In this document: one piece after another, positions 52,581-63,436 of the stretch
Layout: every line of letters starts with the position of its first letter
Numbering within the stretch: position 1 is the stretch's first letter
Position numbers and translations under genes: made by a program
Assembly (NCBI RefSeq): GCF_014202435.1
Contig: NZ_JACHGU010000008.1
Location: 1-64,000 of the forward strand
From: Pseudoxanthomonas broegbernensis
GTDB lineage: Bacteria; Pseudomonadota; Gammaproteobacteria; Xanthomonadales; Xanthomonadaceae
Direction: 5' to 3'
DNA length: 64,000 nt
Notes under the pieces: generated by a model
The model's database searches: none
What the model was told of the DNA's origin: nothing
What the model saw: only the letters and a program-made list of their open reading frames with translations

Positions 52581-53513
52581 CTACAGCGCGTAGCCGAACT
52601 GCTGCTTGAACTGGTCGTTGAACTCGTCGAAGTCGAAGCGCTGGTTCTGGGTGCCCGGGTGCTCCACCTTCAGCGCGCCCATCAGGTTCCCCAGACGGCC
52701 GATGGTCAGCCAGTCGCAGCCGCGCTGGATGCCGAAGATCAGCCCGGCGCGGAAGGCGTCGCCGCAGCCGGTCGGGTCGGTGACCCGGCGTTCGTGCGCC
52801 GGCGGGATGTCGTAGGTCTTCTCCGGGGTATGCACCAGCGCGCCCTTCGGCCCCTGGGTGGCCACGTAGGCCTTCACCCGCTGCACGATCTCCTTCTCGT
52901 TCCAGCCGGTGCGTTCCTGCAGCAGGTTGGACTCGTAGTCGTTGACGGTGACGTAGTCGGCCAGCTCGATGAAGTCGCGCAGTTCCTGGCCGTTGAACAG
53001 CGGCATGGCCTGGCCGGGATCGAAGATGAAGGGGATGCCGGCCTCGGCGAACTGGCGCGCGTTCTGCAGCATGCCCTCGCGCCCGTCCGGGCTGACGATG
53101 CCGAAGTCGACGCCCGGCACGTCCCTCACCTGGTTCTCGTAGCTGCGCATCATCGCCCCGGGGTGGAAGGCGGTGATCTGGTTGTTGTCGTGGTCGGTGG
53201 TGATGAACGCCTGCGGGGTGAACAGCCCGTCGATCACCTTGACCTGGTCCAGGCGGATGCCCTGCTGCTCGAACCACTCCCGGTACGGGCCGAAGTCCTG
53301 GCCCACCGTGGCCATCGGCACCGGGTCGCCGCCCAGCAGCTTGAGGTTGTAGGCGATGTTGCCCGCGCATCCGCCGAACTCGCGGCGCATCCGCGGCACC
53401 AGGAACGATACGTTCAGGATGTGCACCTTGTCCGGCAGGATGTGGTTCTTGAACTGGTCCGGAAACACCATGATGGTGTCGTAGGCGAGGGAACCACAGA
53501 TCAGGGTGGACAT
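52581..53513 (-). CDS. PfkB-family sugar/nucleoside kinase (adenosine kinase-like)
   Basis: 310 residues from ATG 53513. Ribokinase-type fold: the substrate side shows FGGCAGNIAYNLKLLGG, and the C-terminal ATP and catalytic signature DPTGCGDAFRAG carries the base Asp252. It phosphorylates a sugar or nucleoside with ATP. Xanthomonad relatives are often called adenosine kinase; the substrate cannot be decided by eye. It is transcribed away from mreB. Confidence 0.88.
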   Translation of the reverse strand: MSTLICGSLAYDTIMVFPDQFKNHILPDKVHILNVSFLVPRMRREFGGCAGNIAYNLKLLGGDPVPMATVGQDFGPYREWFEQQGIRLDQVKVIDGLFTPQAFITTDHDNNQITAFHPGAMMRSYENQVRDVPGVDFGIVSPDGREGMLQNARQFAEAGIPFIFDPGQAMPLFNGQELRDFIELADYVTVNDYESNLLQERTGWNEKEIVQRVKAYVATQGPKGALVHTPEKTYDIPPAHERRVTDPTGCGDAFRAGLIFGIQRGCDWLTIGRLGNLMGALKVEHPGTQNQRFDFDEFNDQFKQQFGYAL

Positions 53514-54885
<1,372 letters not shown>

Positions 54886-55011
54886 GGCCGGCGGCGGCGG
54901 CGCGGATGGGAGCGCCGTCCGCAGTCGCGCTTCTGCCTTGCCGGCCCGCCCCCGTCCCGCCGCGGCATCCGTTTCGACCCCGAATCCACGATCCCGAGTC
55001 CCGGCCCCAAC

Positions 55012-55968
55012 GTGTCCTACGCTGGTTTCCCTCCCGCCGCCCGACCCGGTGAAACCGCCGGCACCCTGCGGTTGCTGGCCTACCTGGCGCTGGCCGTCGC
55101 GCTGCTGGTGCTGGACCGGCGCGGCGACTGGCTGGAGCGCGCGCGCGAGCAGGCGACCGTGCTGGTGCAGCCGCTGTGGGCGCTGGCGGGCCTGCCCGGC
55201 CGCGCGGGCAATGCGATGAAGGACGGCCTGGCCGCGCGCCAGGCGCTGCTGGAGGAGAACCGCCGGCTGCGCAACGAGCTGCTGGTCGCCGACGCGCGCC
55301 TGACCCGGCTGCGCAACGCCGCCGTCGACAACGCCCAGTTGCGCGAACTGCTGGGCGTGGCCGAGCGCACCGGCCTGGACGTGCAACTGGTCCCGATCCT
55401 GGACATCGACCTGGCGCCCTCGCGGCAGCGGCTGGTGCTGGGCGCCGGCAGCCGCCAGGGCGTATATCGCGGGCAGGCGGTGATCGACGCCGGCGGCCTG
55501 CTCGGCCAGGTGGTCGCGGTGACCCCGGCCAACGCCACCGTGCTGCTGCTGACCGACCCGGACCACGCGGTGCCGGTGATGGTGGCGCGCAACGGCGTGC
55601 GCCTGATCGTGTACGGCCGCGGCGACCGCCTGGAGCTGCGCGACGTGGCCCTGAACCAGGACGTGCAGGTGGGCGACGACCTGGTCACCTCCGGCCTGGG
55701 CGGGCGCTTCCCTCCCGGCTTCCCGGTGGCCACCATCGCCGGCCTGCATCCGGACGAGGGCCAGGCGTTCCTGGTCGGCGAACTGAAGCCGGCCGCGCAA
55801 TTGGACCGTGGCCGCGACGTACTGCTGCTGCGCGGCCGCGAGCCGGACGAAGCCCTGCCCGGCGCGGACCCGGACGCCGCCGCGGGTGCCGTGGATCGCG
55901 CTTCCGGTGCCTCGACGACCGCCCCGGCGCCGCAAGCCGCGCCGGCCGCGCCGGAGCCGGCCCGGTGA
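55012..55968 (+). CDS. mreC: Rod-shape determining protein MreC
   Basis: 318 residues from a GTG at 55012. One N-terminal transmembrane helix (LLAYLALAVALLVL), a coiled coil (about 75-110, RQALLEENRRLRNELL) and the periplasmic double beta-barrel domain ([34 protein letters not shown]). The C-terminal 45 residues are Pro/Ala-rich. MreC activates PBP2-RodA. Its stop overlaps the mreD start (GTGA). Confidence 0.94.
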   Translation: MSYAGFPPAARPGETAGTLRLLAYLALAVALLVLDRRGDWLERAREQATVLVQPLWALAGLPGRAGNAMKDGLAARQALLEENRRLRNELLVADARLTRLRNAAVDNAQLRELLGVAERTGLDVQLVPILDIDLAPSRQRLVLGAGSRQGVYRGQAVIDAGGLLGQVVAVTPANATVLLLTDPDHAVPVMVARNGVRLIVYGRGDRLELRDVALNQDVQVGDDLVTSGLGGRFPPGFPVATIAGLHPDEGQAFLVGELKPAAQLDRGRDVLLLRGREPDEALPGADPDAAAGAVDRASGASTTAPAPQAAPAAPEPAR

Positions 55969-56447
55969 GCCGCCTGCGCGGCGCGGCCTGGGTATTGCCG
56001 ACCAGCCTGTTCCTGGCCGTGCTGCTGGGCCTGGTCCCGCTGCACGAGGCGTTGCAGCCGCTGCGCCCGTACTGGCTGGCGCTGGTGCTGGCCTACTGGG
56101 TGATCGAGACGCCCTCGCGGGTGGGCCTGGGCCTGGCGTTCTGCTGCGGCGTGGTCGCCGACCTGGCCTACGGCGGCCTGCTCGGCGAGCAGGCCCTGCG
56201 GCTGGTGATCATGGCCTTCATCCTGCAGCGCTTCCGCGCGCGCCTGCGTTTCTTCCCGCTGTCGCAGCAGGCGCTGGCCATCGGCGCGCTGTTGGTCAAC
56301 GACCGCATCGTCGACGCCGCCATCCACCTGGCCCTGGGCGAACCGGCCCTGCCCTGGCACTACTGGTGGGCGCCGCTGCTGGGCCTGTTGCTGTGGCCGC
56401 CGCTGTTCCTGCTGCTGGACGCGCTGCGCCTGGGCCGGCGCGACTGA
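55965..56447 (+). CDS. mreD: Rod-shape determining protein MreD
   Basis: 160 residues from a GTG at 55965 that overlaps the mreC stop. Five to six membrane helices (for example TSLFLAVLLGLVPLHEALQP and LALVLAYWVIETPSRVGLG), typical length. Inner-membrane partner of MreC. One base separates its stop from mrdA. Confidence 0.92.
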   Translation: MSRLRGAAWVLPTSLFLAVLLGLVPLHEALQPLRPYWLALVLAYWVIETPSRVGLGLAFCCGVVADLAYGGLLGEQALRLVIMAFILQRFRARLRFFPLSQQALAIGALLVNDRIVDAAIHLALGEPALPWHYWWAPLLGLLLWPPLFLLLDALRLGRRD

Positions 56448-56448
56448 G

Positions 56449-58464
56449 ATGCACGGCCGCCGCCCGACCAAGAACCCGCACGCCGAGGCCGAGCAGTTCC
56501 GCCGCCGCGCGGCGCTGGGCTTCGTGGTGGTGGTGCTGTCGCTGGCGGGCCTGGCGGCGTGGTACTTCAAGCTGCAGGTGCTGGACCATGCCGACTACGC
56601 CACCCGCTCGGAGGCCAACCGCATCCGCCCGCGGCCGGTGGTGCCGGCGCGCGGGATGATCTACGACCGCCAGGGCCGGCTGCTGGCCGAGAACCTGCCC
56701 GCGTTCCGCCTGGACATCACCCCGGACAAGGCCGGCGACACCGAGAGGCTGCTGGCCGAGCTGGGCGCGCTGATCCCGCTGAGCGAGGACGAGATCGAGC
56801 ATTTCCGCAACGAGCGCCGCGCCGGCCGCGGGTTCCGCCCGATCACCCTCAAGCTGCGCCTGAGCGACGAGGAGATGGCGGTCTTCGCGGTCAACCGCTG
56901 GCGCTTCCCCGGGGTGGAGATGGAGCCGTACCTGACCCGGCACTACCCCTACGGCGACCTGTTCGCGCACGTGATCGGCTACGTGGGCCGCATCGACGAG
57001 CAGGACCTGGAACAACTGGGGCAGGGCGGCAGCGCGCTGACCCACATCGGCAAGACCGGCGTGGAGCGCGCCTACGAGGAACTGCTGCGCGGCAAGGTCG
57101 GCTACGAGCGGGTGGAGACCAACGTGCAGGGCCGCGCGCTGCGCACCCTGGGCCGGGTGCCGGCGGTGCCCGGCGCGGACCTGCGCCTGTCCATCGACGC
57201 CGAGCTGCAGCGCGCCACCGTGGCCGCGTTCGGCGAGCTGGAGGGCACGGCGGTGGCGATGGACCCGCGCAGCGGGCAGATCCTGGCCCTGGTCAGCCTG
57301 CCGTCCTACGACGCCAACCTGTTCGTCAACGGCATCTCCCACGCCGACTACCGCGCGCTGATGGACAACCCCTCGCGCCCGCAGTTCAACCGCGCGGTGC
57401 TGGGCGGGGTGGCGCCCGGTTCCACGCTCAAGCCGTTCCTGGCCCTGGCCGGCCTGGACAGCGGCGTGCGCAAGCCGGAGGACCGCACCCTGTCCACCGG
57501 CATGTTCTACCTGCCCGGCAACAGCCGCGGCTGGGGCGACTCGCACCGCGGCGGCCATGGCTGGACCGATGCGCGCAAGTCCATCGCCGATTCGGTCAAC
57601 ACCTACTACTACCAGCTCGCGCTGGACATGGGCATCGCCCGGGTCGAGGAATACCTGACCCGCTACGGCTTCGGCCAGCCCAGCGGCATCGACCTGGCCG
57701 GCGAGATCGGCGGCATCCTGCCCAGCCCGGCCTGGAAGATGAAGCAGCGCAAGGAGCGCTGGTACCCCGGCGACACAGTCAACATCAGCATCGGCCAGGG
57801 CGACTGGAAAGTGACCCCGCTGCAGATGGTGCGCGGCACCGGCGCGCTGGCCGACGACGGGCGCCTGCGCCGCCCGCACCTGGTCGATGCGCGCCGCGAC
57901 CGCTTCGATGCGCCCTGGCTGCCGCTGACGCAGCCTGCGCCCGTGCTGATCAGCGACCGTCCGGACCATCTGCAGGTGGTGCGCGAGGGCATGGTCGCCA
58001 CGGTGCACGGCCCCGGCGGCACCGCGCGGGCCATGGGCGTCGGCGCGCCATACCGGATCGCCGGCAAGACCGGCACCGCGCAGGTGGTCAGCCGCCGCGG
58101 CACCGCCGCGATCAACCCGCGCAGCCTGCCGATCCACCTGCGCCACCGCGCGCTGTTCATCGGCTACGCGCCGGCCGAGGACCCGCAGATCGCGGTGGCG
58201 GTGGCGGTGGAGGGCGGCGGCTACGGCGGCAGCACCGCCGCGCCCATCGCCCGGGCGATCTTCGATGCCTGGCTGCTGGGCACGCCGCCGGAGGGGATGG
58301 AACCGGTCGACGGGCCGGCTCCGGCAGGGATGCCGGTGGACTGTGCCGCGGAGGGCCCGGGCTGCATGGCGCCGGATGCCGCCGCGACGTCCCGGGTTCC
58401 GGCGGCCACGCCCGATGCCGATGCCTCCGGGGCGACGCCGCCCGCGCGCGGAGCGCGGCGATGA
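56449..58464 (+). CDS. mrdA: Penicillin-binding protein 2 (peptidoglycan transpeptidase)
   Basis: 671 residues. N-terminal transmembrane helix (FVVVVLSLAGLAAWYF), pedestal domain, then the transpeptidase with Ser325-Thr-Leu-Lys328 (GSTLKP), Ser382-Val-Asn384 and Lys540-Thr-Gly542 (AGKTGTAQ). It crosslinks peptidoglycan during elongation, working with RodA. The C-terminus has about 45 extra low-complexity residues after the usual end. Stop overlaps the rodA start (ATGA). Confidence 0.96.
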   Translation: MHGRRPTKNPHAEAEQFRRRAALGFVVVVLSLAGLAAWYFKLQVLDHADYATRSEANRIRPRPVVPARGMIYDRQGRLLAENLPAFRLDITPDKAGDTERLLAELGALIPLSEDEIEHFRNERRAGRGFRPITLKLRLSDEEMAVFAVNRWRFPGVEMEPYLTRHYPYGDLFAHVIGYVGRIDEQDLEQLGQGGSALTHIGKTGVERAYEELLRGKVGYERVETNVQGRALRTLGRVPAVPGADLRLSIDAELQRATVAAFGELEGTAVAMDPRSGQILALVSLPSYDANLFVNGISHADYRALMDNPSRPQFNRAVLGGVAPGSTLKPFLALAGLDSGVRKPEDRTLSTGMFYLPGNSRGWGDSHRGGHGWTDARKSIADSVNTYYYQLALDMGIARVEEYLTRYGFGQPSGIDLAGEIGGILPSPAWKMKQRKERWYPGDTVNISIGQGDWKVTPLQMVRGTGALADDGRLRRPHLVDARRDRFDAPWLPLTQPAPVLISDRPDHLQVVREGMVATVHGPGGTARAMGVGAPYRIAGKTGTAQVVSRRGTAAINPRSLPIHLRHRALFIGYAPAEDPQIAVAVAVEGGGYGGSTAAPIARAIFDAWLLGTPPEGMEPVDGPAPAGMPVDCAAEGPGCMAPDAAATSRVPAATPDADASGATPPARGARR

Positions 58465-59582
58465 AGCCCGTCCTGCGCTGGCTCCTGGACCTGGCCTGGC
58501 GCGCCACGCGCACCCTGGACTGGCCGTTGTGCCTGGCCCTGGCCGCGCTGATGGGCTTCGGCCTGGCGGTGCTGCACAGTGCCGGCGGCGCCGAGGGCGG
58601 GCCGGCGCTGCTCAAGGCCCAGGGCGCGCGCTTCGCCATCGGCGTCGCGGCGATGTGGGTGCTGTCGCGGGTGTCGGTGATCCGGCTGCGGGCCTGGTCG
58701 CCCATGGTGTACGTGCTGGCCCTGCTGCCGCTGGTGGCGGTGCTGCTGGTGGGCACCGGCAAGCATGGCCGGCACTGGCTCGACCTGGGCGTGTTCTACC
58801 TGCAGCCCTCCGAGCTGCTGAAGATCGCCCTGCCGATGATGCTGGGCTGGTACCTCAACCAGCGCCCGCTGCCGCCGCGCATCGGCACGGTGCTGGCGGC
58901 CGGGCTGCTGATCGCGGCGCCCACCGGGCTGATCCTGCTGCAGCCGGACTTCGGCACGGCGATGCTGATCGCCGCCAGCGGCGTCTTCGCCCTGCTGCTG
59001 GCCGGCCTGCCGTGGTGGTGGGTGGGCGTGGCGGTAGGCGGGGTGGGCGCGATCGCGCCGGTGGCCTGGCTATGGCTGCTGCGCCCGTACCAGAAGGCGC
59101 GGGTGATGACCTTCCTCGACCCGGAGAGCGATCCGCTGGGCGACGGCTGGAACATCATCCAGTCCAAGATCGCCATCGGCTCGGGCGGGCTCACCGGCAA
59201 GGGCTGGGGCGAGGGCAGCCAGTCGCACCTGAACTTCATCCCCGAGCAGACCACCGATTTCGTGTTCGCGGTGCTCAGCGAGGAATTCGGCTGGATCGGC
59301 GTGGCCACGGTGATGGCGCTGTACCTGTTCGTGATCGGGCGCTGCCTGTGGATCGCGATGCATGCGCGCGACGGCTATTCGCGGCTGCTGGCCGGCTCGC
59401 TGGGGCTGGCGTTCTTCGTGTACGTGCTGGTCAACGGCGGCATGGTCTCCGGGCTGCTGCCGGTGGTGGGCGTGCCGATGCCGCTGCTCAGCTACGGCGG
59501 CACCTCGGCGGTGTCGCTGCTGGCCGGGGTGGGCCTGGTGATGGCGGTGCGCAGCCACCGGCCGGTGCATGGCCAGCGCTGA
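58461..59582 (+). CDS. rodA: Peptidoglycan glycosyltransferase RodA
   Basis: 373 residues, about ten membrane helices. SEDS-family polymerase that extends glycan strands from lipid II with PBP2. Family motifs: GKHGRHWLDLG, QPSELLKIALPM, LQPDFGTA, LTGKGWGEGSQS, and MPLLSYGGTSAV near the C-terminus. It overlaps mrdA by four bases. Confidence 0.95.
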   Translation: MKPVLRWLLDLAWRATRTLDWPLCLALAALMGFGLAVLHSAGGAEGGPALLKAQGARFAIGVAAMWVLSRVSVIRLRAWSPMVYVLALLPLVAVLLVGTGKHGRHWLDLGVFYLQPSELLKIALPMMLGWYLNQRPLPPRIGTVLAAGLLIAAPTGLILLQPDFGTAMLIAASGVFALLLAGLPWWWVGVAVGGVGAIAPVAWLWLLRPYQKARVMTFLDPESDPLGDGWNIIQSKIAIGSGGLTGKGWGEGSQSHLNFIPEQTTDFVFAVLSEEFGWIGVATVMALYLFVIGRCLWIAMHARDGYSRLLAGSLGLAFFVYVLVNGGMVSGLLPVVGVPMPLLSYGGTSAVSLLAGVGLVMAVRSHRPVHGQR

Positions 59583-59653
59583 TGCCGGTGCATGGATGCG
59601 GCGGGAAAACCCGTGGTCTCGTGGCTTTTCGGGCACATGCTAATCTGCCTTCG

Positions 59654-60784
59654 ATGATGATGAAGTCCGCGCTGACCTGCCTGCTCGCCCTGTCGTTGTC
59701 CGCCTGCTGGACACCGAAGGAGGGCTTCGTTTCCCCGCCCCCCTCGCCGCCGCGGCCGGCCGTGGCGGCGGTGCCCGCCGAGGCCGCGCCCGAGGCGCCG
59801 CCTGCGCCTCCGCTGGACCTGACGCCGGTGCCGTTCGAGACCGCGCGCGCGCATTTCGTGCGCGACACCGCCGCCCGCTACGGCATCCCCGCCGCGCAGA
59901 TCGAGGCCACGCTGGCCAGGGCCACGTTCCTGGACAGCGTGGTCGCGGCGATGTCGCGTCCGGCCGAGCGGGTCAAGCCGTGGCACGAGTACCGGCCGAT
60001 GTTCATCAGCCAGGCGCGGATCGACGGCGGCCGCGCGTTCCTGGCCAGGAACCGCGCCGCGCTGGAGAAGGTGCAGGCCGCCACCGGCGTGCCGGCCGAG
60101 CTGATCGTGGCGATCATCGGCGTGGAGACCAGCTACGGCGGCAACACCGGCCGCTACTCGGTGCTCGATGCGCTGTATACCCTGGCCTTCCGCTATCCGC
60201 GCAGCGGAGATCCGGACAAGCTCGAGCGCGAGGTGCGGCGCGAGCTGTTCTTCCGCGACGAACTGGCGCAACTGTTCGCCCTGGGCCGCGAGGAGAAGCT
60301 GGACATCGCCGCGCTCAAGGGCAGCTACGCCGGGGCGATGGGCATGGGCCAGTTCATGCCCTCCAGCTACCGGGAATTCGCGGTGGACGGCGATGGCGAC
60401 GGCCGCCGCGACCTGTTCGGCAGCCTGGACGACGTGTTCGCCTCCATCGCCAACTATTTCGCGAAGAAGGGCGGCTGGGTCCCCGGCGCCCCGGTCGCGG
60501 TGCCGGCCACCCTGGCGCCGGGCCGCGAACCCTTCGACCCGGTCGACTGGACGCCGAGCCACAGCCTGGCCGACCTGGCCGCGCGCGGCTACGCGCCGCA
60601 GCAGCCGCTGCCGGCCGACGCCACCGCCACGCCCGTCTCCCTGGCCGGCAGCGCCGGGCCGCAGTACTGGCTGGGCTTGCGCAACTACTACGCCATCACC
60701 CGCTACAACATCTCCAAGATGTACGCGATGGCGGTGTACCAGTTGTCCGAGGCCATCGCCGGGCGCGAGATCCCGCCGGCATGA
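59654..60784 (+). CDS. mltB: Lytic murein transglycosylase B
   Basis: 376 residues from the first of three consecutive ATGs (59654). Lipobox LSAC with Cys18, then a Pro/Ala linker. Catalytic domain with Glu158 in IIGVETSYGGN, and GSYAGAMGMGQFMPSSY. It cleaves glycan strands and leaves 1,6-anhydromuropeptides. The DGDGDGRRDLFGS segment resembles the calcium-binding EF-hand-like loop of Slt35. Stop overlaps rlpA (ATGA). Confidence 0.95.
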   Translation: MMMKSALTCLLALSLSACWTPKEGFVSPPPSPPRPAVAAVPAEAAPEAPPAPPLDLTPVPFETARAHFVRDTAARYGIPAAQIEATLARATFLDSVVAAMSRPAERVKPWHEYRPMFISQARIDGGRAFLARNRAALEKVQAATGVPAELIVAIIGVETSYGGNTGRYSVLDALYTLAFRYPRSGDPDKLEREVRRELFFRDELAQLFALGREEKLDIAALKGSYAGAMGMGQFMPSSYREFAVDGDGDGRRDLFGSLDDVFASIANYFAKKGGWVPGAPVAVPATLAPGREPFDPVDWTPSHSLADLAARGYAPQQPLPADATATPVSLAGSAGPQYWLGLRNYYAITRYNISKMYAMAVYQLSEAIAGREIPPA

Positions 60785-61932
60785 GCCCGCGCCGGCCGCG
60801 GATGGCGGGCAGGGCCGTGGTGGTGGTGGCCGCGCTCGCGCTGGCCGCCTGCGGCAGCGCGCCGAAGAAGCCCAAGGGCGCCTCCGCCGGCACGCCGGTG
60901 GCGGCCGCGAAGGCCGGTGCGGCGACCGCCCCCGACTGCGCCGGTGCCTCGCCCTACGCGCCGGCGCGGGAGGACCCGTCCACCCGCGGCGACTACACCG
61001 CCGGCGGCCTCTACAAGCCCGGCGTGCGCGACAGCACCCCCGACTACGTGCCGCGGGTGGAATGCATCCCCGAGCCGCAGGTCGTCGCCGAGCCGCGCTC
61101 GCCGGTGGGCAACCGCTCGCCGTACGTGGTGCTGGGGCAGCAGTACCGCGTGCTGGAACGGCCGCACGGCTACGTCGAGCGGGGCACCGCCTCGTACTAC
61201 GGCAACAAGTTCCACGGCCGTCGCACCTCCAACCAGGAGGTGTACGACATGTACGCCTTCACCGCCGCGCACAAGACCCTGCCGCTGCCCAGCTTCGCCC
61301 GGGTCACCAACCTGGACAACGGCCGCTCGGTGGTGGTGCGGGTGAACGACCGCGGCCCGTTCCACGAGGGCCGTGTGATCGACCTGAGCTACGCGGCGGC
61401 GGTGAAGCTGGACATCGTGGCGCGCGGCACCGGCCGGGTGGAGGTCCAGGCGCTGACGCCGGGGGATGCGCCCGCCGCGCCGCCGGCCGTGGCGGCCGGC
61501 CGCGCCCCGGTGCCGCCGCCGGCGTCGCCCGTGGATGCGGCGGCATCTTCCGCGCCGGCGGCCACCGCGCCGGGGACGCCGGCCACGCCGCTGGACCAGT
61601 GGGTGCAGGCGCTGCCGCCGGCGGGAACCGCCGCCGCGGGCGCGATACCGGCATCGGGAACGGCCGCGCCCGCTGCCCCGGCCGCGTCCCCGGCACCCGC
61701 GATGGCCGGGCCGATGCTGCAGGTGGCCAGCTTCTCCAGCCTGGACAATGCGCGCCGCGCGCTGGACCGGCTGCTGGCCGCCGGCATTCCCAACGCGCGC
61801 CTGGACGACGTGGTCGCCGGCGGCCGCACGCTGTGGCGGCTGCGGGTGGCCGCCACCGGCACCGATGCGGCGGAACTCGCCGGGCGCATTGCCGGTCTGG
61901 GATTCGGCATGCCGCAGCCGGTGCGCGAATGA
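60781..61932 (+). CDS. rlpA: Septal ring lytic transglycosylase RlpA
   Basis: 383 residues. Lipobox LAAC with Cys24. Double-psi beta-barrel domain (about 136-222, GTASYYGNKFHGRRTSN, ending RVNDRGPFHEGRVIDLS with catalytic acid and base). A long Pro/Ala linker leads to a C-terminal SPOR domain (about 305-380, MLQVASFSSLDNARRALDRL), which binds denuded septal peptidoglycan. It is coupled to mltB. Confidence 0.94.
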   Translation: MSPRRPRMAGRAVVVVAALALAACGSAPKKPKGASAGTPVAAAKAGAATAPDCAGASPYAPAREDPSTRGDYTAGGLYKPGVRDSTPDYVPRVECIPEPQVVAEPRSPVGNRSPYVVLGQQYRVLERPHGYVERGTASYYGNKFHGRRTSNQEVYDMYAFTAAHKTLPLPSFARVTNLDNGRSVVVRVNDRGPFHEGRVIDLSYAAAVKLDIVARGTGRVEVQALTPGDAPAAPPAVAAGRAPVPPPASPVDAAASSAPAATAPGTPATPLDQWVQALPPAGTAAAGAIPASGTAAPAAPAASPAPAMAGPMLQVASFSSLDNARRALDRLLAAGIPNARLDDVVAGGRTLWRLRVAATGTDAAELAGRIAGLGFGMPQPVRE

Positions 61933-62030
61933 GCGCCAGGCCGCGGCAAGGCGCCGATACAATCGTGCGTTCCGCATCCGCTTTCCATCGTCCGGCCCTT
62001 CGCCGGTTTTCCGCAGGAGTCCGTATCCGC

Positions 62031-63254
62031 ATGAAGTCTCGCTCGACCCCCGGCGCGTCCGCCCTGGGCGTTTTCGCCGCCGCGCTGGCCACCGTGTTCT
62101 CGGCCGGGCTGGCCCTGGCCCAGGCGCCCGCGCCCGCCCCGGCATCGGCCGCCTCGACGGTCGCCGTGCCGCCGGCGCCCAAGCCAGCCCCTTCCACCGC
62201 CTGGCTGCTGATGGACTACGCCAGCGGCCAGGTGCTTGCCGGCGAGAACATCGACGCACGCGTGGAGCCGGCCAGCATCACCAAGGTGATGACGTCCTAC
62301 GTGATCGCCGCCGAGATCGCCGACGGCAAGGTCAAGGCCGACGACCAGGTGCTGATGAGCGAGCGCGCCTGGCGCGAGGGCGGCGCCCGCACCGACGGCA
62401 GCTTCAGCGGCTTCCCGGTCAACCAGCGCGCGTCGCTGCACGACATGGAAGTGGGCATGGCGGTGCAGTCGGGCAACGATGCGGCCATCGCCCTGGCCGA
62501 GCACGTGGCCGGCACCCAGGAGGCGTTCGCCGACCTGATGAACAGCTACGCGGCCAGGATCGGCATGAAGAACAGCCGCTTCGCCAACGCCCACGGCCTG
62601 TCCGCGCCGGAACACTACAGCACCGCCTATGACTTGGCGCTGCTGGGCCGGGCCTTCATCCGCGACTACCCGGACGCGTACGCGTACAACAAGATCAAGG
62701 AGTTCACGGTCAGCGGCATCACCCAGCCCAACCGCAACCTGCTGCTGTGGCGCGATCCAAGCGTGGACGGGATCAAGACCGGCCACCACTCCAAGGCCGG
62801 CTACTGCCTGATGAGCTCGGCACAGCGCGGCGAGCAGCGCCTGATCGCGGTGGTGATGGGCGGCTCCTCCGAGCGCCAGCGCGCCGACGACAGCCTGGCC
62901 CTGCTCAACTGGGGCTTCCGCTTCCACGAGACCCACCGCCTGTACGAACCCGGCAAGCCGGTGGCGCCGCTGAAGGTGTGGAAGGGCACGTCCGACCAGG
63001 TCCAGCTCGGCGTGGCCGAGCCGCTGCTGGTCAGCGTGCCGCGCGGCCGCTACGGCGACCTGCAGCCGACGATGGAGGTGCCGCGCTCGCTGGTGGCCCC
63101 GATCGCCGCCGGGCAGCAGGTGGGCATGGTCAAGGTGTCGCTGGACGGCCAGGTGGTGGCCCATGCACCGCTGGTGGCGGCCACGGCGGTGGAGCAGGCC
63201 GGCTTCTTCAAGCGCCTGTGGGACGCGTTCTGGATGTGGTGGGAGTCGGACTGA
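62031..63254 (+). CDS. dacC: D-alanyl-D-alanine carboxypeptidase (PBP5/6 type)
   Basis: 407 residues from ATG 62031. Signal peptide followed by an Ala/Pro stretch. Penicillin-binding motifs: Ser82-Ile-Thr-Lys85, Ser147-Gly-Asn149, Lys249-Thr-Gly251. C-terminal beta domain (PBP5_C) and an amphipathic anchor (KRLWDAFWMWW) that holds it on the periplasmic face of the inner membrane. It trims the terminal D-Ala of pentapeptides. dacA is an equally possible name. Confidence 0.94.
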   Translation: MKSRSTPGASALGVFAAALATVFSAGLALAQAPAPAPASAASTVAVPPAPKPAPSTAWLLMDYASGQVLAGENIDARVEPASITKVMTSYVIAAEIADGKVKADDQVLMSERAWREGGARTDGSFSGFPVNQRASLHDMEVGMAVQSGNDAAIALAEHVAGTQEAFADLMNSYAARIGMKNSRFANAHGLSAPEHYSTAYDLALLGRAFIRDYPDAYAYNKIKEFTVSGITQPNRNLLLWRDPSVDGIKTGHHSKAGYCLMSSAQRGEQRLIAVVMGGSSERQRADDSLALLNWGFRFHETHRLYEPGKPVAPLKVWKGTSDQVQLGVAEPLLVSVPRGRYGDLQPTMEVPRSLVAPIAAGQQVGMVKVSLDGQVVAHAPLVAATAVEQAGFFKRLWDAFWMWWESD

Positions 63255-63283
63255 GCGCGGTTCGCGGCCGGCATCCCCCGTGC

Positions 63284-63305
63284 ACGGCCGGCGAAAGCCG
63301 GCCGT
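63284..63305 (+). terminator. GC hairpin after dacC
   Basis: ACGGCCGGC and GCCGGCCGT pair over nine bases around a GAAA tetraloop, 30 bases after the dacC stop; only a short T-run (GTTT) follows. It probably ends the morphogenesis transcript. Confidence 0.55.
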
Positions 63306-63436
63306 CGCCGTTTCCGGCATGCCGGCCGATGGCGCCTGCGCCGTGGTTTATCATCCGGCGACCTTGCGACGGCGTCGTGTCCCCCCCCCGGGGCCGGCAT
63401 TGCCGCCCGGCCATTCATCCACATGGGGATCGAGAC